Part shown: in pieces, positions 11,401 through 22,332 of the stretch
Position numbering within the stretch: position 1 is the stretch's first letter
Layout of the letters: the number at the start of each line of letters is the position of its first letter
Assembly: GCA_029224185.1 (NCBI GenBank)
Contig: CM055196.1
Coordinates: 20,362,509-20,426,508, forward strand
Origin: Karalla daura
Lineage: Eukaryota; Chordata; Actinopteri; Chaetodontiformes; Leiognathidae
Reading direction: 5' to 3'
Length of the DNA stretch: 64,000 nucleotides
The notes under the pieces: generated by a model
What the model was told of the DNA's origin: nothing
The model's database searches: none
Seen by the model: only the letters and a program-made list of their open reading frames with translations
Translations under genes and position numbers: made by a program

Positions 11401-14400
11401 CCTGCTCTCTGGCTGAGGCATGTCTGCACCTGACCCGGAGCCACCCCATGACGCCAACAAGTCTTTACTGCTCTAATGATGATAATGAAAGCTCCCGTGA
11501 GGTGCCATTGGAGGTACGCCTACAGTAAATAAAGCTTACGCCCTCCTGATCCAGTAATTCACCCAGGTTGAAACTGTTTGTTGATGCAACCTCATAATGG
11601 TCCTGGAGGACGCAGATCCTGCACTTTTGAACCGCCCCGCATGGGACAAGCATCAGCCAGAGGTTCACCTCATAATGGGAGCTGTATGGGAGCTTTGAGG
11701 AGTTCAGAGCTGTGTGAGAGTGTGTGTTTTACCCCAGCTGGCTTAGATAAGGCAGGACTCCGCTGGTATTGAGGTAGTGAGTGACCATGCCGCTGCCGGG
11801 CGCCAGGCTGGTCCGGATGTACGGCTTGACGACGAGCCCCGCCTCCACGGCCTTCCTGGCCAGAAGACCTGACCCGCACACAGACAAGAGAGCACAACAC
11901 ACAGCCGGGTTATGCTAGGCTGCCACATGCTGGAGGCGGCTGCATGGAGAGCTGAAATACAACAGAACATTACATCAGAGCAAAGCATTAGAGAAAACTA
12001 GGGTCGAGTTTAAGAAACTTTTCCAGCATCTTGTGTTTTTTTATACATCTGAGGATCTGAGGAAAAACGCTCCTCAAAACAGGTGAAAGGACAAGTCCAT
12101 TCAGAAACATAACGGCATCTCAGAGATGACCAGACGCTGTGCCTGTCCCCGCTCAGCTGGGCGGCCTGGCAGGATCTGACAGCCAGTCCGGGCCGTACCT
12201 GCGGTCAGCATGACAGACGGGTTGCAGTTGTTGGTGCAGCTGATCACGGCGGCGATGACCACGGAGCCGTGGACCAGCTGGTACTCCTGGCCGCCGTGCA
12301 GGAAGGGGACCCGCGCCTCCTGCTTCTCCTTGGAGATGTGGAAGCCCTTGAAGCCGACCTGAGGGGTGAGGGAAAAGAAAAGTGGATTCAGCGAGATCCA
12401 TGAGGTGTCAATATGAAGTTGTACAAACCTTTTCCTCTTCATGGAGGATCCCAAAACACTTATGTTTAACTTCATTTAACCAGTTACAGTCCGTACCAAT
12501 AACCAGGGGCTTTACAGGACACAGTAAAATTACTTGACTGATCCCAGTGAAGATACAAAGCCAGCCCAGTTGAACACAGATTCTAATCAACCTTTCAATG
12601 ATATAAACATTATGCATTACTTCAACCCAATCTGCCCTCTGTCGTCCGCAACTTCCTGCTAATGGAATCACTTGAGCTGTTAAGGAGGTGGTCATATCAG
12701 AGAAACTGTATCACTCATCACACTCATATTCTGTCCTAACCTAGTGCTTTATTTCAGTTTACTGCCCTTGACTGAAGTGTTCCAGTGTGGCATCACTGGG
12801 GGTTATTCTCAGTGGTTTGGAGGGATGGGCCAAGAAATATTTCATGAGTATATTATTCACAGCTGCTTTCATGTTAGTGACCATTCAATGGCTAAAACCA
12901 AATATGTCTATTTATAATACATGGACCCAAAAGGCACTTGACCTTTACCAAGAGGAGAAAGTCACATATAAACCAAGGCGCCAGAGATTCACTCTGTCAT
13001 GGTCACTTCACTTTGTGTATGCTGCGAGTTCTGCTGCTAGGTTGTGGGTGTTGGAGTGGGTATCTAACCCTACAAGCCTCTGTCTGATGCCCCGACATGT
13101 ATATATGTAGATGCATACATGTAGATGCATATATCAATCTATGTAGAAGCAGCTGGAGAGGGGGATGGTGGGCGCTCTGAGTCTGTCACCTTCTCGTCCA
13201 GGCAGCTCTGGAAGTCTGCCTTCATGCTGCTGACGGCCACTCGGTCCTGCGGCCTCTTGGGCCCGCTCACGTAGGGCACCATGGAGCTCAGGTTGATCTC
13301 AATCACCTGCACCCACAGGAACACATTCAGCGCCGCTTCATGAGGGACTTCACAGCGCTCCCAAGCGTGGCACACACATAAACATGTGGAATTATCAACA
13401 TTCCCCCCCCTTATTTAAGGAAAACTGTGCAGTCTTGGGTTCATTATTTGTCCTGCGATGATTCACGGCCTTACCTCTGAATACTCTGGGTCTTCTGAGG
13501 AGTCTTCATAACTTCGGAACAGCTTCACAGCCTTCATGTAGGACTCCAGTAATTCAAGTTTTTCCTGGGTAAAATCTGGAAGGGAAACGCTGACTGGTGA
13601 TAGAGGCCACAGCGCAGCAGAGTGGCTAATTAGACTGGATGAGCTGGGTGGGCGGGAGCAGCGGAGAGAGAGCACCACTCACGCGTCTTTTTAAAGTGCT
13701 TGAGTGCGACCTGGTCGACGGGGAAGAAGCTCACGGTGGCGTTGTACTCCGGGCACATGTTGGCGATGGTGGTTCGGTCTGGAGCCGACAGCTGGGGCAC
13801 GCCAGGGCCGAAGAACTCCACAAACTTCCCAGCAATCCCAGCTTGCCGCAAGTGCTGGGAAATCAACACATAGGATAGGTCAGCGCAGAGAAACAAGTGA
13901 GACTCTGGTATTCCTCTAAAAGTTTTCTGAGAGCGACTAAAGTAGGGAATATGCATGAATGGATCGGCTTTGATGCTCGACTGACCTGTCCTAAATATGT
14001 TTCCAGAGGGTTTTCTTGCAATAAAATGTGTGACTGTAGAGATAAATGCTTCATTTGACGTTTGGAGTTGTTTTGACATGTTACACTGTTTGAACATAGT
14101 GTGCTATGAAAGAATGAGACAGTTCTGTCTCAAGATATACTGAGGGAAACTGAGATATTTTGGATGTTCCTTCTAAAAAAGTGAGAAAGTTCAAACATCT
14201 GTGACCTTGACTCATTTCGAATGATACATGACTATGTGTCTACATATTTTACTTTGCCAGCACTTTGTATTCCCTTCTCCTTTTTGCACTGCAAATGAAA
14301 GTAACTAGGTAAACTTTCCTTTCCTTACTTTCCATTTGAGGACGTTTTTAGACCAGTACTTCTACTTGTACCTAGGCAAACTTCCATCAAAGTAGAATAT

Positions 14401-17400
14401 TTAAATTCTCTTTCCACCTGTGGACATGCAGCACATAGTTGTAGCTGAACCCTAACCCTGTTTTTGTTCTACAACCATGCTACTAATTATCTTTGAAATG
14501 ATCTTTTACAGTCTTAGAAATGAATGACTAATTCACTGATGGCGTATGCACAAACCTTTGAAACCATCTGCGTTTACTCAATATGAATTTTTCGGGGACG
14601 TTTTTCCACATTTCCTATGATTTTCTATGACAGGAGAATGAATCGCTACATTTCCAGGTTTGCTGATATGCATGGCGACCCTGCGTCTGTCCTCAATGGG
14701 ATGAGGCTTCCTTTCTTTGGGCACAATGACGCATGCAGTGCAGAGGAGCAGTGATACCTTTGTGATGCCGAGGACGATGTCTATGGAGGTGGTCAGGGGG
14801 TTGATGGAGCCCACCAGTTTGCAGCCCACCACCTGAGGGAGGGTGAGAGACACTGGCTGGCCCAGCATCACAGCCTCTGACTCGATTCCTCCAACACCTG
14901 GAGGAGAGCAACAAGAAAACAAACAAACACAAGGCCTTGCGTCAGAAACACGGAGCTTCCAGGAAACTAGCAAGTATAACATGCTGCCACAGCGGATTAA
15001 AGAGAGCTCACCCCAGCCCAGGATGCCGAGGCCATTGATCATGGTGGTGTGTGAATCTGTCCCCACGACACTGTCGGGGTAGATGAAACCATCGCTGACC
15101 TGGATCACTCTGGACAGATACTCCAGATTCACCTGGTGAACTGTGCCCACGTCCGGAGGAACCACGTTCACATTCTTAAAGGCTTTCGAACACCACTGAT
15201 GGGAAAAGATGAGAGATAAACGGCTAGAGAAACATTCACTTCTCTCAACGTGGACGCTTTGTTTTCTTTTTTGTTCATTCTGAAAAGCTGCAAAACTAAC
15301 TAACTAATATGTTGACATTTGCTATCTGACCCTGGAACTCTCTGTTCCAAGAGGGGAACACTGTATTCTAGGCAAAATGAGTCTCAGCATGGTTAGAAAT
15401 ATTCCACCGACTTCCAAACATGTTAAAAGGGATAGTCTGAGGAATCTGAAATCACTCTGGCAAGAAAGCTCACATTGCTCCACAACATTTCTGGGTGAGC
15501 ACCCAACAAATATGCATCACATAAGGAAGCTTGAGCCCTCACACTTTCTGTGATTTCTGTACCGACCGGTCATCTCAACTGACACAGACTACTATTGAGC
15601 TGTGCAGACTTGACCCAACTGTGAATCTCGGCTAAAATGAGGCAAAAAATGTGCAAAATCTGCTCAGTCCTCTGTTTCCCTTCCTTTAAAAGTCTAAAAA
15701 ACCCATGAAAAGCTATTGTGCGTTACCTTAAAGAACTGAAGCCTCTCTTTGTTTCGTATAAGTTCCATTTCTTGATTCTTCACGGCTGTTTCAGTTCTGA
15801 GCAAACGTGACAAATACCAACAAATAGAAAGCACTGTTAATCAGTGACACTACAACAACACAGTAACGCCTAGAGTACAACGAGCCGCTCTCAGGATCAA
15901 CTCACTCGGACACGGGCTTCAGGTGGAAAGGGCAGAGGAGGGGCGTGTTCTCGATCTGCTGGACAGAGGCCGGGGGTCGACCCGGCGAGGCCGGCGGCTC
16001 GCTGCACGAGGCTTTGCTGCAGGAGCCCCTCGGGCCGCTACAGTGAGAGCCCCCTCTGGACGGAGGCCTGGAGGGCGCCGAGCGGGAAGGGGCCTGGCTC
16101 TGGTTGGGGCCGTCCCCTCCGCCCGGGTTGGGAGTGTTCTGTATGGCACTGGGGGCGAAGAGGAAGAAGCTGACCTCCACATGCCCAGTAAATACAGGTC
16201 GATGCATGTTGTCACTTAATATATATATATACACATTTAGGAAAACAGAAGTGCAAACACACCATTTACTATAATCAATCTGTAATGAGTAATCTACGAT
16301 GAGGTCTGTGGGGCATTTGGGGTTGACCAGGGTGGGGTCCATGCCTTGTTTGGCTACAGCGTCCCTCATGGCCGCCAGGTCCACCATGGCAGGGATGCCG
16401 CTGTGGAAGGAAACCAGGAGAACGAGGATCAGCGACCCTGACGCTACAGCTGCTCAGGCTAAAGACAAAACTAGCAAGAAGGCGTCTTCTATCGATTTGA
16501 GGCTCTGAGGTTTGTGTTCTGTGAAATCGTTTTATACACTGATAGACCTGAGTGAAACAATAAGACATTTTTTGAGGGATAATTGTTTTTGTCGTGATTA
16601 CAACACTGTTAGAATGTTTTGATAAGTCAAAAGCATAGCTGTTGTTTACATCAGGTTTGTATATAAACTATTCAGAATTATTACTGTTATCAGTAATGAA
16701 AAGCAGCACGTTATTGGTAAAGGACAGAAAAATCATGCTCTACATACTAGTAAGTAGTAGTACTCAAAATTCGGATGGATCTGCCCCTGTGGACCCTGAT
16801 CCTTGTGGACACTCACGTGAAGTCCTGCAGGAGGACCCGCGCTGGGGTGAAGGGCACCTCTGCTTTGTTCTGCTGCCGCTGCCAGTCCAGGATGTTCTGC
16901 ACGTCTTCTTCTTTTGTGTAAAAGCCATCGCAGTTACGAATCGCCGCTTCCAGGAAGACACGGATGGACAGAGGCAGCTTGTCTGCACAGGGCAAACACA
17001 AACAAGCCGGCTTCATTTCCCACAAGTCAACAATGACTCATAAAGTCTACTTATCATAGTTGGGTCACATTCCTTTCTGACACAAATGTCAACCACACGA
17101 AAAGGCAAAGCAGTGTGACACCTCACTGAATCAGTCAATCCTTCTGATTTTGTGATTCGATACCGAGCGTGAATCATCACAGAGTGGTGTTTCTACGCTC
17201 CTGACTGCAGCCGGTCAAGAGAGAGCAGCATGCATGACAAGGATCTTTCAGTCAGAGGGCGCGGACTCACCATATCTTGGATCGTTCAACTTCTGAGGAT
17301 TGTAGAACTTGATCCGGCCATCTTTCAGTGTGTCAATTAGATGGCCATATGGGGGCTCTGCAGAGGGGGAACAAACACGTTGCAGTGTGACTCTATTTGC

Positions 17401-20001
17401 AGTCTCGCTGTGACAAGTATGAACATCTTCAGATGGGATTCTCTCAAATGTGTCCCTTTTTTTTAAGCCTTGCACTTTGGCTTGTAGATTAGCCAGGTTT
17501 ACTCAAGGAGGTGTAGATGTTTTGTTCTGTGGTATAAACAAATGGTCCCGGCTTATCTAACATTCACAACATCTACCAGGCGGGATTGCCTCAAAACAAG
17601 GTGCAAAGCTTTGAGAAACAGCCAGGACATTGTCCCTTTTGTTCACAAAGTGCATCTAGAAAACTGCCTCCTATTAACCGACAAAATGCCTTGCTTAGTT
17701 TCACTGCACAGTAAATAAACTATTAAGATCCGAACAGAATGGGTGGCGGGGAGTCAAGAATAAAACAAAACTCTTTGTGATCTTATTTCTTCCTTTGTGG
17801 CAGGGAGGTGAGCTACATAATACAGGATGTGGCTATCTTCTGCAGCTGTCTGTTGAACTTTCACTTTACTCACTACCAGAAAAAAATCTGCACCAGATTG
17901 GTCTGTCGTAGGTTAGTGGCAAAAAGGGGTGAATTCAGTTGTACGTTCTCTTTTTAAACGGAAAAATAAAAAGCAACATGATTTCTGAGCCCCTTCTGGC
18001 AGAGTAATCTGGAGTCTGCCCACTGGTCCAGCAGCAGGACATCATGCTGTCCACTTTGGCTCTCAGGTTGCTTACTTTGTAAGCCACACACTGACAACAA
18101 AAACAGCAGAGAGCACACTAAACTTTCCCAATTATTAAGAGGTGAAAGTCGAGGTCTGCACACTTATTCCTGCAAAGATGCATGTATGTCTGCACACATC
18201 TACTGAGCCTGCAGGTTTTTCTCGAAATAATACTTCACTAGAGGTGGGGCACTGCAGTACAGAAGTGCTGCTGGTGAAGCAGAAAAACCCTCAAAAAACA
18301 GTAATTTGACATAATTTACCTAAAGCTGGTATGAAGCCATTTTTGAACCGAGTTTACAAGGTCAGGGTAAAAGAATATGCCCCACATGTACAGCAGACCT
18401 ATGCCATATCTCGTATGATACATTTCTCCATTTCCACATGAGAACCCATACTTCCTGTATGACACAGGTACAGCAATGCCACCCCACCTCTTTGTCATAA
18501 TAACTATGCAAAAACTCAAAGCCACAATCCAATGCAAAGTAAGACAGAAAACAGACAATGCACAGTTACACAACAGCGCCAGCGTCTATCACTACATTGG
18601 CCCGATCCTCTTTACAGCTTGTAACTACTTGTTTATTAGGTAATGCCCAGGCACAGCATCCACGTCTCACGGCCCATTTTATTGTCTTTGTGCGCGATAC
18701 GCAACGGGCCTGTTGCGTAACTAAGAATCAAATTTATTGCCATGTTATACAACTTAATTATACAGCTATGAGAATTTTTTTTACTGATTAGTACACAAAA
18801 CCAGTAACACGGTGGATGACAAATTAGGGCAATTACTGTGCTAATGAATGAAGTGGAGGTTTCTGTACAACCTACAGAGCATTGTATTTCGGAAGCTCCT
18901 TATTCTACACTGCCTTTAATATTGTTTTAAGATATGATAAAATAAGATATGACAGAACTATATACCGTAGAGTAGCCAAAAACTGTACAAAAGAACATCA
19001 CATTCATAATACACATGAGATAGATATATACAATTGCAACAAGTGAAAAATAAGGAAGCAGAATAACAAGAAATGACAATAAGTGAATAAAAGCAATAAT
19101 AAGAAGTAATAATTATGATAGTAAATTGCAGAAACAATGAGGACAGGAAACACAAAGCATAAATGTTTGACATGCGAGTAGCCCATGCAATCTTGTTGTA
19201 CATATAGCATCATTTTGTCCTTGTGACAGTTAAGGCTTTCTATTCTATTCTTTAAGTTAGAACTAACAATACGTATAAGGGTGTGCACAAAATACAGAAA
19301 TACAGCTATAAAATGCAGGTAGGTTAGTCTTTAATTAATGTCATTTTCTTGCACCAATTTCTGTTCCTTGGAACATGGACAACACAGGCTTTCTCTTCTA
19401 GACTGTTCCATATAATTTCCATGGCAAGGCATGCAATCCCTCTTCAAACAGACAGATGTGTGATTAAAGCAAACTATGACAATGCCTCATTACATTTGAA
19501 AGCAATATATTGTGCGATTCCTGAGTGTATGAGTCCACCTGAAACAACCCCTCTGAGTGTGTGTATTTGTCGTAGCCAGCAGCTATGGAGCTAAAGCTAA
19601 AGCTGCCTCCTTATCGTGAAGCACAGCCTCGCTCATTAACTGCTTGTCGTGCAGTCTGCTGCTGCTGGCCCCGAGGAGATAACACAGAGAAAATGGACGA
19701 CGCTTAAAGTTTCGCTGCACCGTGCCCTCCAGTTATGACAATTTCAGGAACACTTCGTTTCTTTATCGCTTTGGTTGAGGAGCAGAGACAGCTAAGCTAA
19801 GCTAAGGTTAGCGTCAGTGTCTCCCATCAGTCTGACGCCGGTGGGATTTCTGTGTCACGTTAACTACAACTAGACAGTGTCCTGGGGGAAAAGGATGTCT
19901 TGTTTTGTGTCGATTCCTGGCGCGTCTGAACGGATCATCGTCTGACTAGTGCTGAAAGGAGAAGACAGCTCTTTACCTTTGACTGGGGAAGTGTTCGCCA
20001 T
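5456..20001 (-). CDS. ireb2: Iron-regulatory protein 2 (IRP2), 22 coding exons
   Basis: Cytosolic RNA-binding protein of the aconitase family. In vertebrates it binds iron-responsive elements in ferritin and transferrin receptor mRNAs when iron is low. Exons on the minus strand: 20001-19977, 17357-17271, 16982-16817, 16400-16263, 16148-15906, 15796-15727, 15195-15012, 14897-14758, 13854-13683, 13575-13475, 13306-13190, 12358-12199, 11868-11733, 10978-10894, 9367-9211, 8626-8502, 7941-7837, 7550-7408, 7202-7055, 6794-6672, 6225-6040, 5566-5456. Every junction is GT-AG and in phase, giving 973 residues (human 963). Paralogue aco1 is excluded by the IRP2-only exon 5 insert, SCTNNC at residues 521-526, and GSGNSRDW at 860-867, where aconitases have a Ser in place of Asn. 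The three conserved cysteines of the former Fe-S site are Cys522, Cys588 and Cys591. The start codon lies in a 25-nt coding exon. Confidence 0.97.
5567..6671 (-). other. ireb2: ireb2 introns 21 and 20 around exon 21
   Basis: Intron 21 (5567-6039) holds no feature I recognise beyond a small imperfect inverted repeat of TAGTACC/GGTAGTA type near 5888-5920. Intron 20 (6226-6671) holds a dispersed-repeat relic (about 6245-6570), whose wording (TCGATTA, GTCGATTAAACAAAT, GCAGCTCTAAAT) resembles a common fish interspersed repeat, and a CA/GT array at 6593-6664. Confidence 0.4.
6593..6664. repeat. (GT)n / (CA)n microsatellite next to the exon 20 donor
   Basis: About 72 bp of GT with GC and CT interruptions. 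On the ireb2 transcript it reads as CA repeats starting only about 7 nt inside intron 20, right after GTAAAC. Confidence 0.95.
7942..9210 (-). other. ireb2: ireb2 introns 16 and 15
   Basis: Intron 16 (7942-8501) and intron 15 (8627-9210), separated by exon 16 (8502-8626), contain AT-rich unique-looking sequence. I see no repeat family, RNA gene or coding relic in either. Confidence 0.5.
9411..10880 (+). repeat. 10-bp minisatellite filling ireb2 intron 14
   Basis: 147 tandem 10-bp units with consensus AGGGGCAGAG and main variants ACGGGCAGAG, ACAGGCGGAG, AGGGGCAAGG, ATGGGCAGAG and TGGGGCAGAG. Unit length is constant throughout, with no indel across 1470 bp. A higher-order duplication is visible: rare variants at 9741, 9861, 9891, 9931, 9991, 10041, 10091 and 10151 recur exactly 510 bp later. 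The array occupies 1470 of the 1526 bp of the intron (9368-10893). Because 10 is not a multiple of 3 and units lack stop codons, long artefactual open frames appear on both strands. Confidence 0.98.
10979..12198 (-). other. ireb2: ireb2 introns 13 and 12
   Basis: Intron 13 (10979-11732) and intron 12 (11869-12198) flank exon 13. Neither shows a recognisable repeat family or coding relic; the open frames seen there lack domain features. Confidence 0.5.
12796..13014 (+). pseudogene. Relic of an L1/Tx1-type LINE ORF2 C-terminus
   Basis: Inside ireb2 intron 11 (12359-13189), antisense to the gene, an open plus-strand frame reads like the extreme C-terminus of fish L1/Tx1-clade ORF2 proteins. It has a GLEGWAKKYFMSIL segment, then TAAFMLVTIQWLKP, then ALDLYQEEKVTYKPRRQRF with the M/Q-E-K-x-T-Y pattern and the trailing F-x-x-x-W. 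Nothing of the reverse transcriptase is visible upstream, consistent with extreme 5' truncation. The assignment rests on remembered family patterns, not alignment. Confidence 0.6.
13855..14757 (-). other. ireb2: ireb2 intron 8
   Basis: A 903-bp AT-rich intron. I see no repeat family, microsatellite or coding relic in it. Confidence 0.5.
15196..17270 (-). other. ireb2: ireb2 introns 6 to 2
   Basis: Includes intron 6 (15196-15726), intron 5 (15797-15905), intron 4 (16149-16262, with a short TA run near 16219-16230), intron 3 (16401-16816) and intron 2 (16983-17270). Exons 3 to 6 lie between them. The introns look unremarkable. Confidence 0.5.
15906..16148 (-). other. ireb2: ireb2 exon 5: IRP2-specific insert
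   Basis: This exon encodes residues about 139-219 and corresponds to the roughly 73-residue insert that distinguishes IRP2 from IRP1. The ends are conserved (AIQNTPNPGGGD at the start, QIENTPLLCPFHL near the end). The middle is rich in Pro, Ser, Arg and Gly and keeps a small cysteine cluster, CSGPRGSCSKASC. In mammals this insert has been studied in iron- and haem-dependent turnover; the mechanism is debated. Codon third positions are very GC-rich compared with surrounding introns. Confidence 0.9.
17358..19976 (-). other. ireb2: ireb2 intron 1 (2.6 kb)
   Basis: The largest ireb2 intron, separating the 25-nt first coding exon from exon 2. The central part (18720-19255) carries dispersed-repeat relics. 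Next to exon 1 there are short GCTAA direct repeats at about 19791-19806. The first-exon-proximal 300 bp are GC-richer and may belong to the promoter region. Confidence 0.5.
18720..19255. repeat. Dispersed-repeat relics with AGAAT-type terminus
   Basis: At 18725-18780 the words AATCAAATTTATTGCC and following AT-rich sequence, and on the opposite strand from 19255 downward the words AGAATAGAATAGAAAGCC followed by a CA-rich tail, match the style of a common fish interspersed repeat whose termini read AGAATAGAATAGAAAGCCTT. A similar terminus occurs at 37463-37560. Family not determined. Confidence 0.45.
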
Positions 20002-20060
20002 GATGACTTCTGAGATCAACACGAATCGTTCTCACGACAGCAGTGGCCACACCGAGCCGA

Positions 20061-20067
20061 CCAATCA
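20061..20067. promoter_or_regulatory. CCAAT box in the presumed ireb2 promoter
   Basis: CCAATCA on the plus strand, about 60 bp upstream of the ireb2 start codon. NF-Y sites work in either orientation. No TATA box is visible here, which fits a housekeeping-type promoter. The transcription start is not determined. Confidence 0.4.
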
Positions 20068-20164
20068 GAGCACAGCTCTGCAGGCCACGCCCCCTCTCCC
20101 ATCACTGGCAAAAAAAAGAGAATGAAAACATTTTACTACTATGCAAACCAGGCACTAGTGTGTG

Positions 20165-20189
20165 TCTATATATATACTGTATATATATA

Positions 20190-20227
<38 letters not shown>

Positions 20228-20231
20228 TGTG

Positions 20232-20311
<80 letters not shown>
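20165..20311. repeat. (TA)n microsatellite
   Basis: About 145 bp of TA dinucleotides with a few CTG interruptions in the first half, followed by a short CA run to 20326. Peptides rich in Ile-Tyr predicted here are artefacts. Confidence 0.97.
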
Positions 20312-20321
<10 letters not shown>

Positions 20322-21264
20322 CACACATATATTGGGGAGATATTTCGGATAACATTTGGGAGAAGCAGGAAGTGATGAATAACACTTACAAAAAAGAACT
20401 GAACCAATTCATGCCCATTGTGCTTTTAGTAACTTAAGGCTGGAATTGGAGACTCCATTTATTCCAAAAAGACTGTATATAAGATGTATGATAAAATAAG
20501 AACTTAAACTAGAAATTAATTACATCGATTACAGAAAAGGAAAGTTGCCCAGACAATAATGTGAAATAGTTGCCATCATGTGCAAACACACAAAATCTAA
20601 TTCATTTGTGAGCATGACAGGACATGTCTGGTATTGTGACTTTAAGAGCGTCACATGACGCTAACCATGTGACTGTAATGTTGCCTTCAGGGTGCCTCCG
20701 AATTCTAAACACTTTTAACTAAATGCCTTCATGATACTGGCAGAGCGCTGGTACAAAACACAAATATACTTTATTTCAGTGTGTTTCATGCTTGTGGTGT
20801 GTCCATATCAGTCATTTTGTACCCACATACAACGGTAAATTGCAATAAAAATAAAATCATCAGAATTGTGAGAATCGCAATCGCTATTACAACTTAATGT
20901 CCTACTACTCCTGCTGCTACAATTAGACAAATATATCATGTAACGTTATGTCACCACTGCTGTTACTTTATGAATGCATTTGATGTGTAGGTCTGTGTCC
21001 GTGGAGATATGGGTTCCGTAAAGTCTCTCTCTCTATATATCTTGACCTTCTTTTTATTCATTGGTCGAATTAGTTGTCGGAACTCCTACATTCATATCTG
21101 TACCTGAACGTCCTCCTATCATCAAATTAGTTAAACAAACCTCTGGCAGAGCAAACATTACCCTTATGACAGCTGACAGGTTGGATAGATCACGTTTATT
21201 CCATATTTCCAAAAGCAGCAGTTTACACGAAAGTTACACCGAGCTGCAGTGAAAACATAGCCTG

Positions 21265-21277
21265 TGACCTTTCACCT
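21265..21277 (-). promoter_or_regulatory. DR1-type nuclear receptor half-site pair near slc25a44 exon 1
   Basis: On the minus strand the sequence reads AGGTGAAAGGTCA, two hexamer half-sites with one spacer base. That is one base from the ideal DR1 used by PPAR/RXR, HNF4 and related receptors. It lies just upstream of the presumed first non-coding exon of slc25a44. Functional use is inferred only. Confidence 0.4.
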
Positions 21278-21289
21278 TTGGCTATGTTT

Positions 21290-21381
21290 GCTCGTTTTAG
21301 TAATGGACGGAAGACAGGAGCCACCTTGTAACAGAGCAGGCCGTTTGAGAATCAACCCCCAGCAGCTGTGGAGGCAGACAG
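21290..21381 (+). other. slc25a44: Presumed 5' non-coding exon of slc25a44
   Basis: The exon start is not determined. Two strong donor sites lie 24 nt apart: ACAG|GTGAGC after 21381 and ACAG|GTGAGT after 21405. The coding exon has a good acceptor (CTTATCACAG) ending at 22255, which gives an intron of about 870 bp. A small upstream reading frame starts at 21303 within this exon and, after splicing to 22256, would stop well before the main start codon. Confidence 0.5.
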
Positions 21382-21405
21382 GTGAGCTTCACGACCCTCT
21401 AACAG

Positions 21406-22255
21406 GTGAGTTTAACCGCAGTTTGCGTTGCCAAAACCCGCCAGATTGTGGGTTATTTCACGTAGTTCAGGTGTGTTAGCCCGAGTGACATTGCACGTGC
21501 TCGTCCAGCCGCTGCCTGGCAACAACGTAACGTCGGATCCTTTGATCTGTCGTTATCGTGGCAACGCTGTGTAATTGATAAAGAGATTAAGATGTAAATT
21601 AAACTAGATTAGATTAATGCGTCCCTCCTCCTCCAGTTCCTCCGCTGCGTTTGTGGAACAGAATGATCTGAAGTTGTCGTCCTGCTCTGTGCAGGACAAT
21701 GAGCCAACCAGCTCCAAGTCATGCGTGAGATGTGCTCTGTGTCACGGTCGGTGGGTTTAGATAGTTGCGACTAGTTCTAGCTGGGACTAGTATATCAGTA
21801 CTTCACCGTACTTTGAGCACTTAAGGAGAAGCAGTATACGGAGTTTACGGAATTTAAGACATCATCTTGTATGTCTTAGCAGGCAGTGTGTAACTATTGT
21901 ATAACGTAAACACAACAAGGTCATGTTGTTCTTGTTTATATCACCCTTCCTAGGGTGTTTCTCCTTTAACTGTCATTATGCACAATACCCAAGGTTCAGT
22001 ATGCAACAGCTATGTATGTGATAGATTAATTTAGAATCAACAGATTTGACAGTTCGTCCAAACACATTTACAATAATGTGTACCAAATTGACACCACTTT
22101 TCACACTGTTTTGACATTTTGTGAATGATGATGAGTGAGGTGATTGAGTTTTATTTGGGTGCTTTCTGCATTTGATCATAAGCCAATACTGAGTGATTTA
22201 TGATACTAGCTGAGAGTATTTCTGATTAAATGTACATGAATGTTCCTTATCACAG
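21406..22255 (+). other. slc25a44: slc25a44 5' UTR intron
   Basis: AT-rich sequence with no recognisable repeat or coding relic between the presumed non-coding exon and the acceptor at 22255. Confidence 0.45.
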
Positions 22256-22332
22256 GTGTGATGGCAGTGGGAGGGCTGATGTCTGCAGATCCGTGGCTTT
22301 AGGGGTGCAGTGCTGCCCAGGCCGGCACCATC

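Larger units (their letters stand above)
20002..21260. other. Intergenic region between divergent ireb2 and slc25a44
   Basis: Starts with the ireb2 5' UTR/promoter (CCAAT motif at 20061), then a long TA array (20165-20311), then about 0.9 kb of AT-rich sequence with no feature I recognise. Confidence 0.6.

Noticed and set aside
5456..20001. Calling the gene aco1 (IRP1, cytosolic aconitase)
   Set aside because: The IRP2-only insert exon, SCTNNC instead of the aconitase form, and the Ser-to-Asn change in the RDW loop all favour ireb2.
20043..20437. Ile-Tyr repeat peptides on both strands
   Set aside because: Pure translation of the TA microsatellite.
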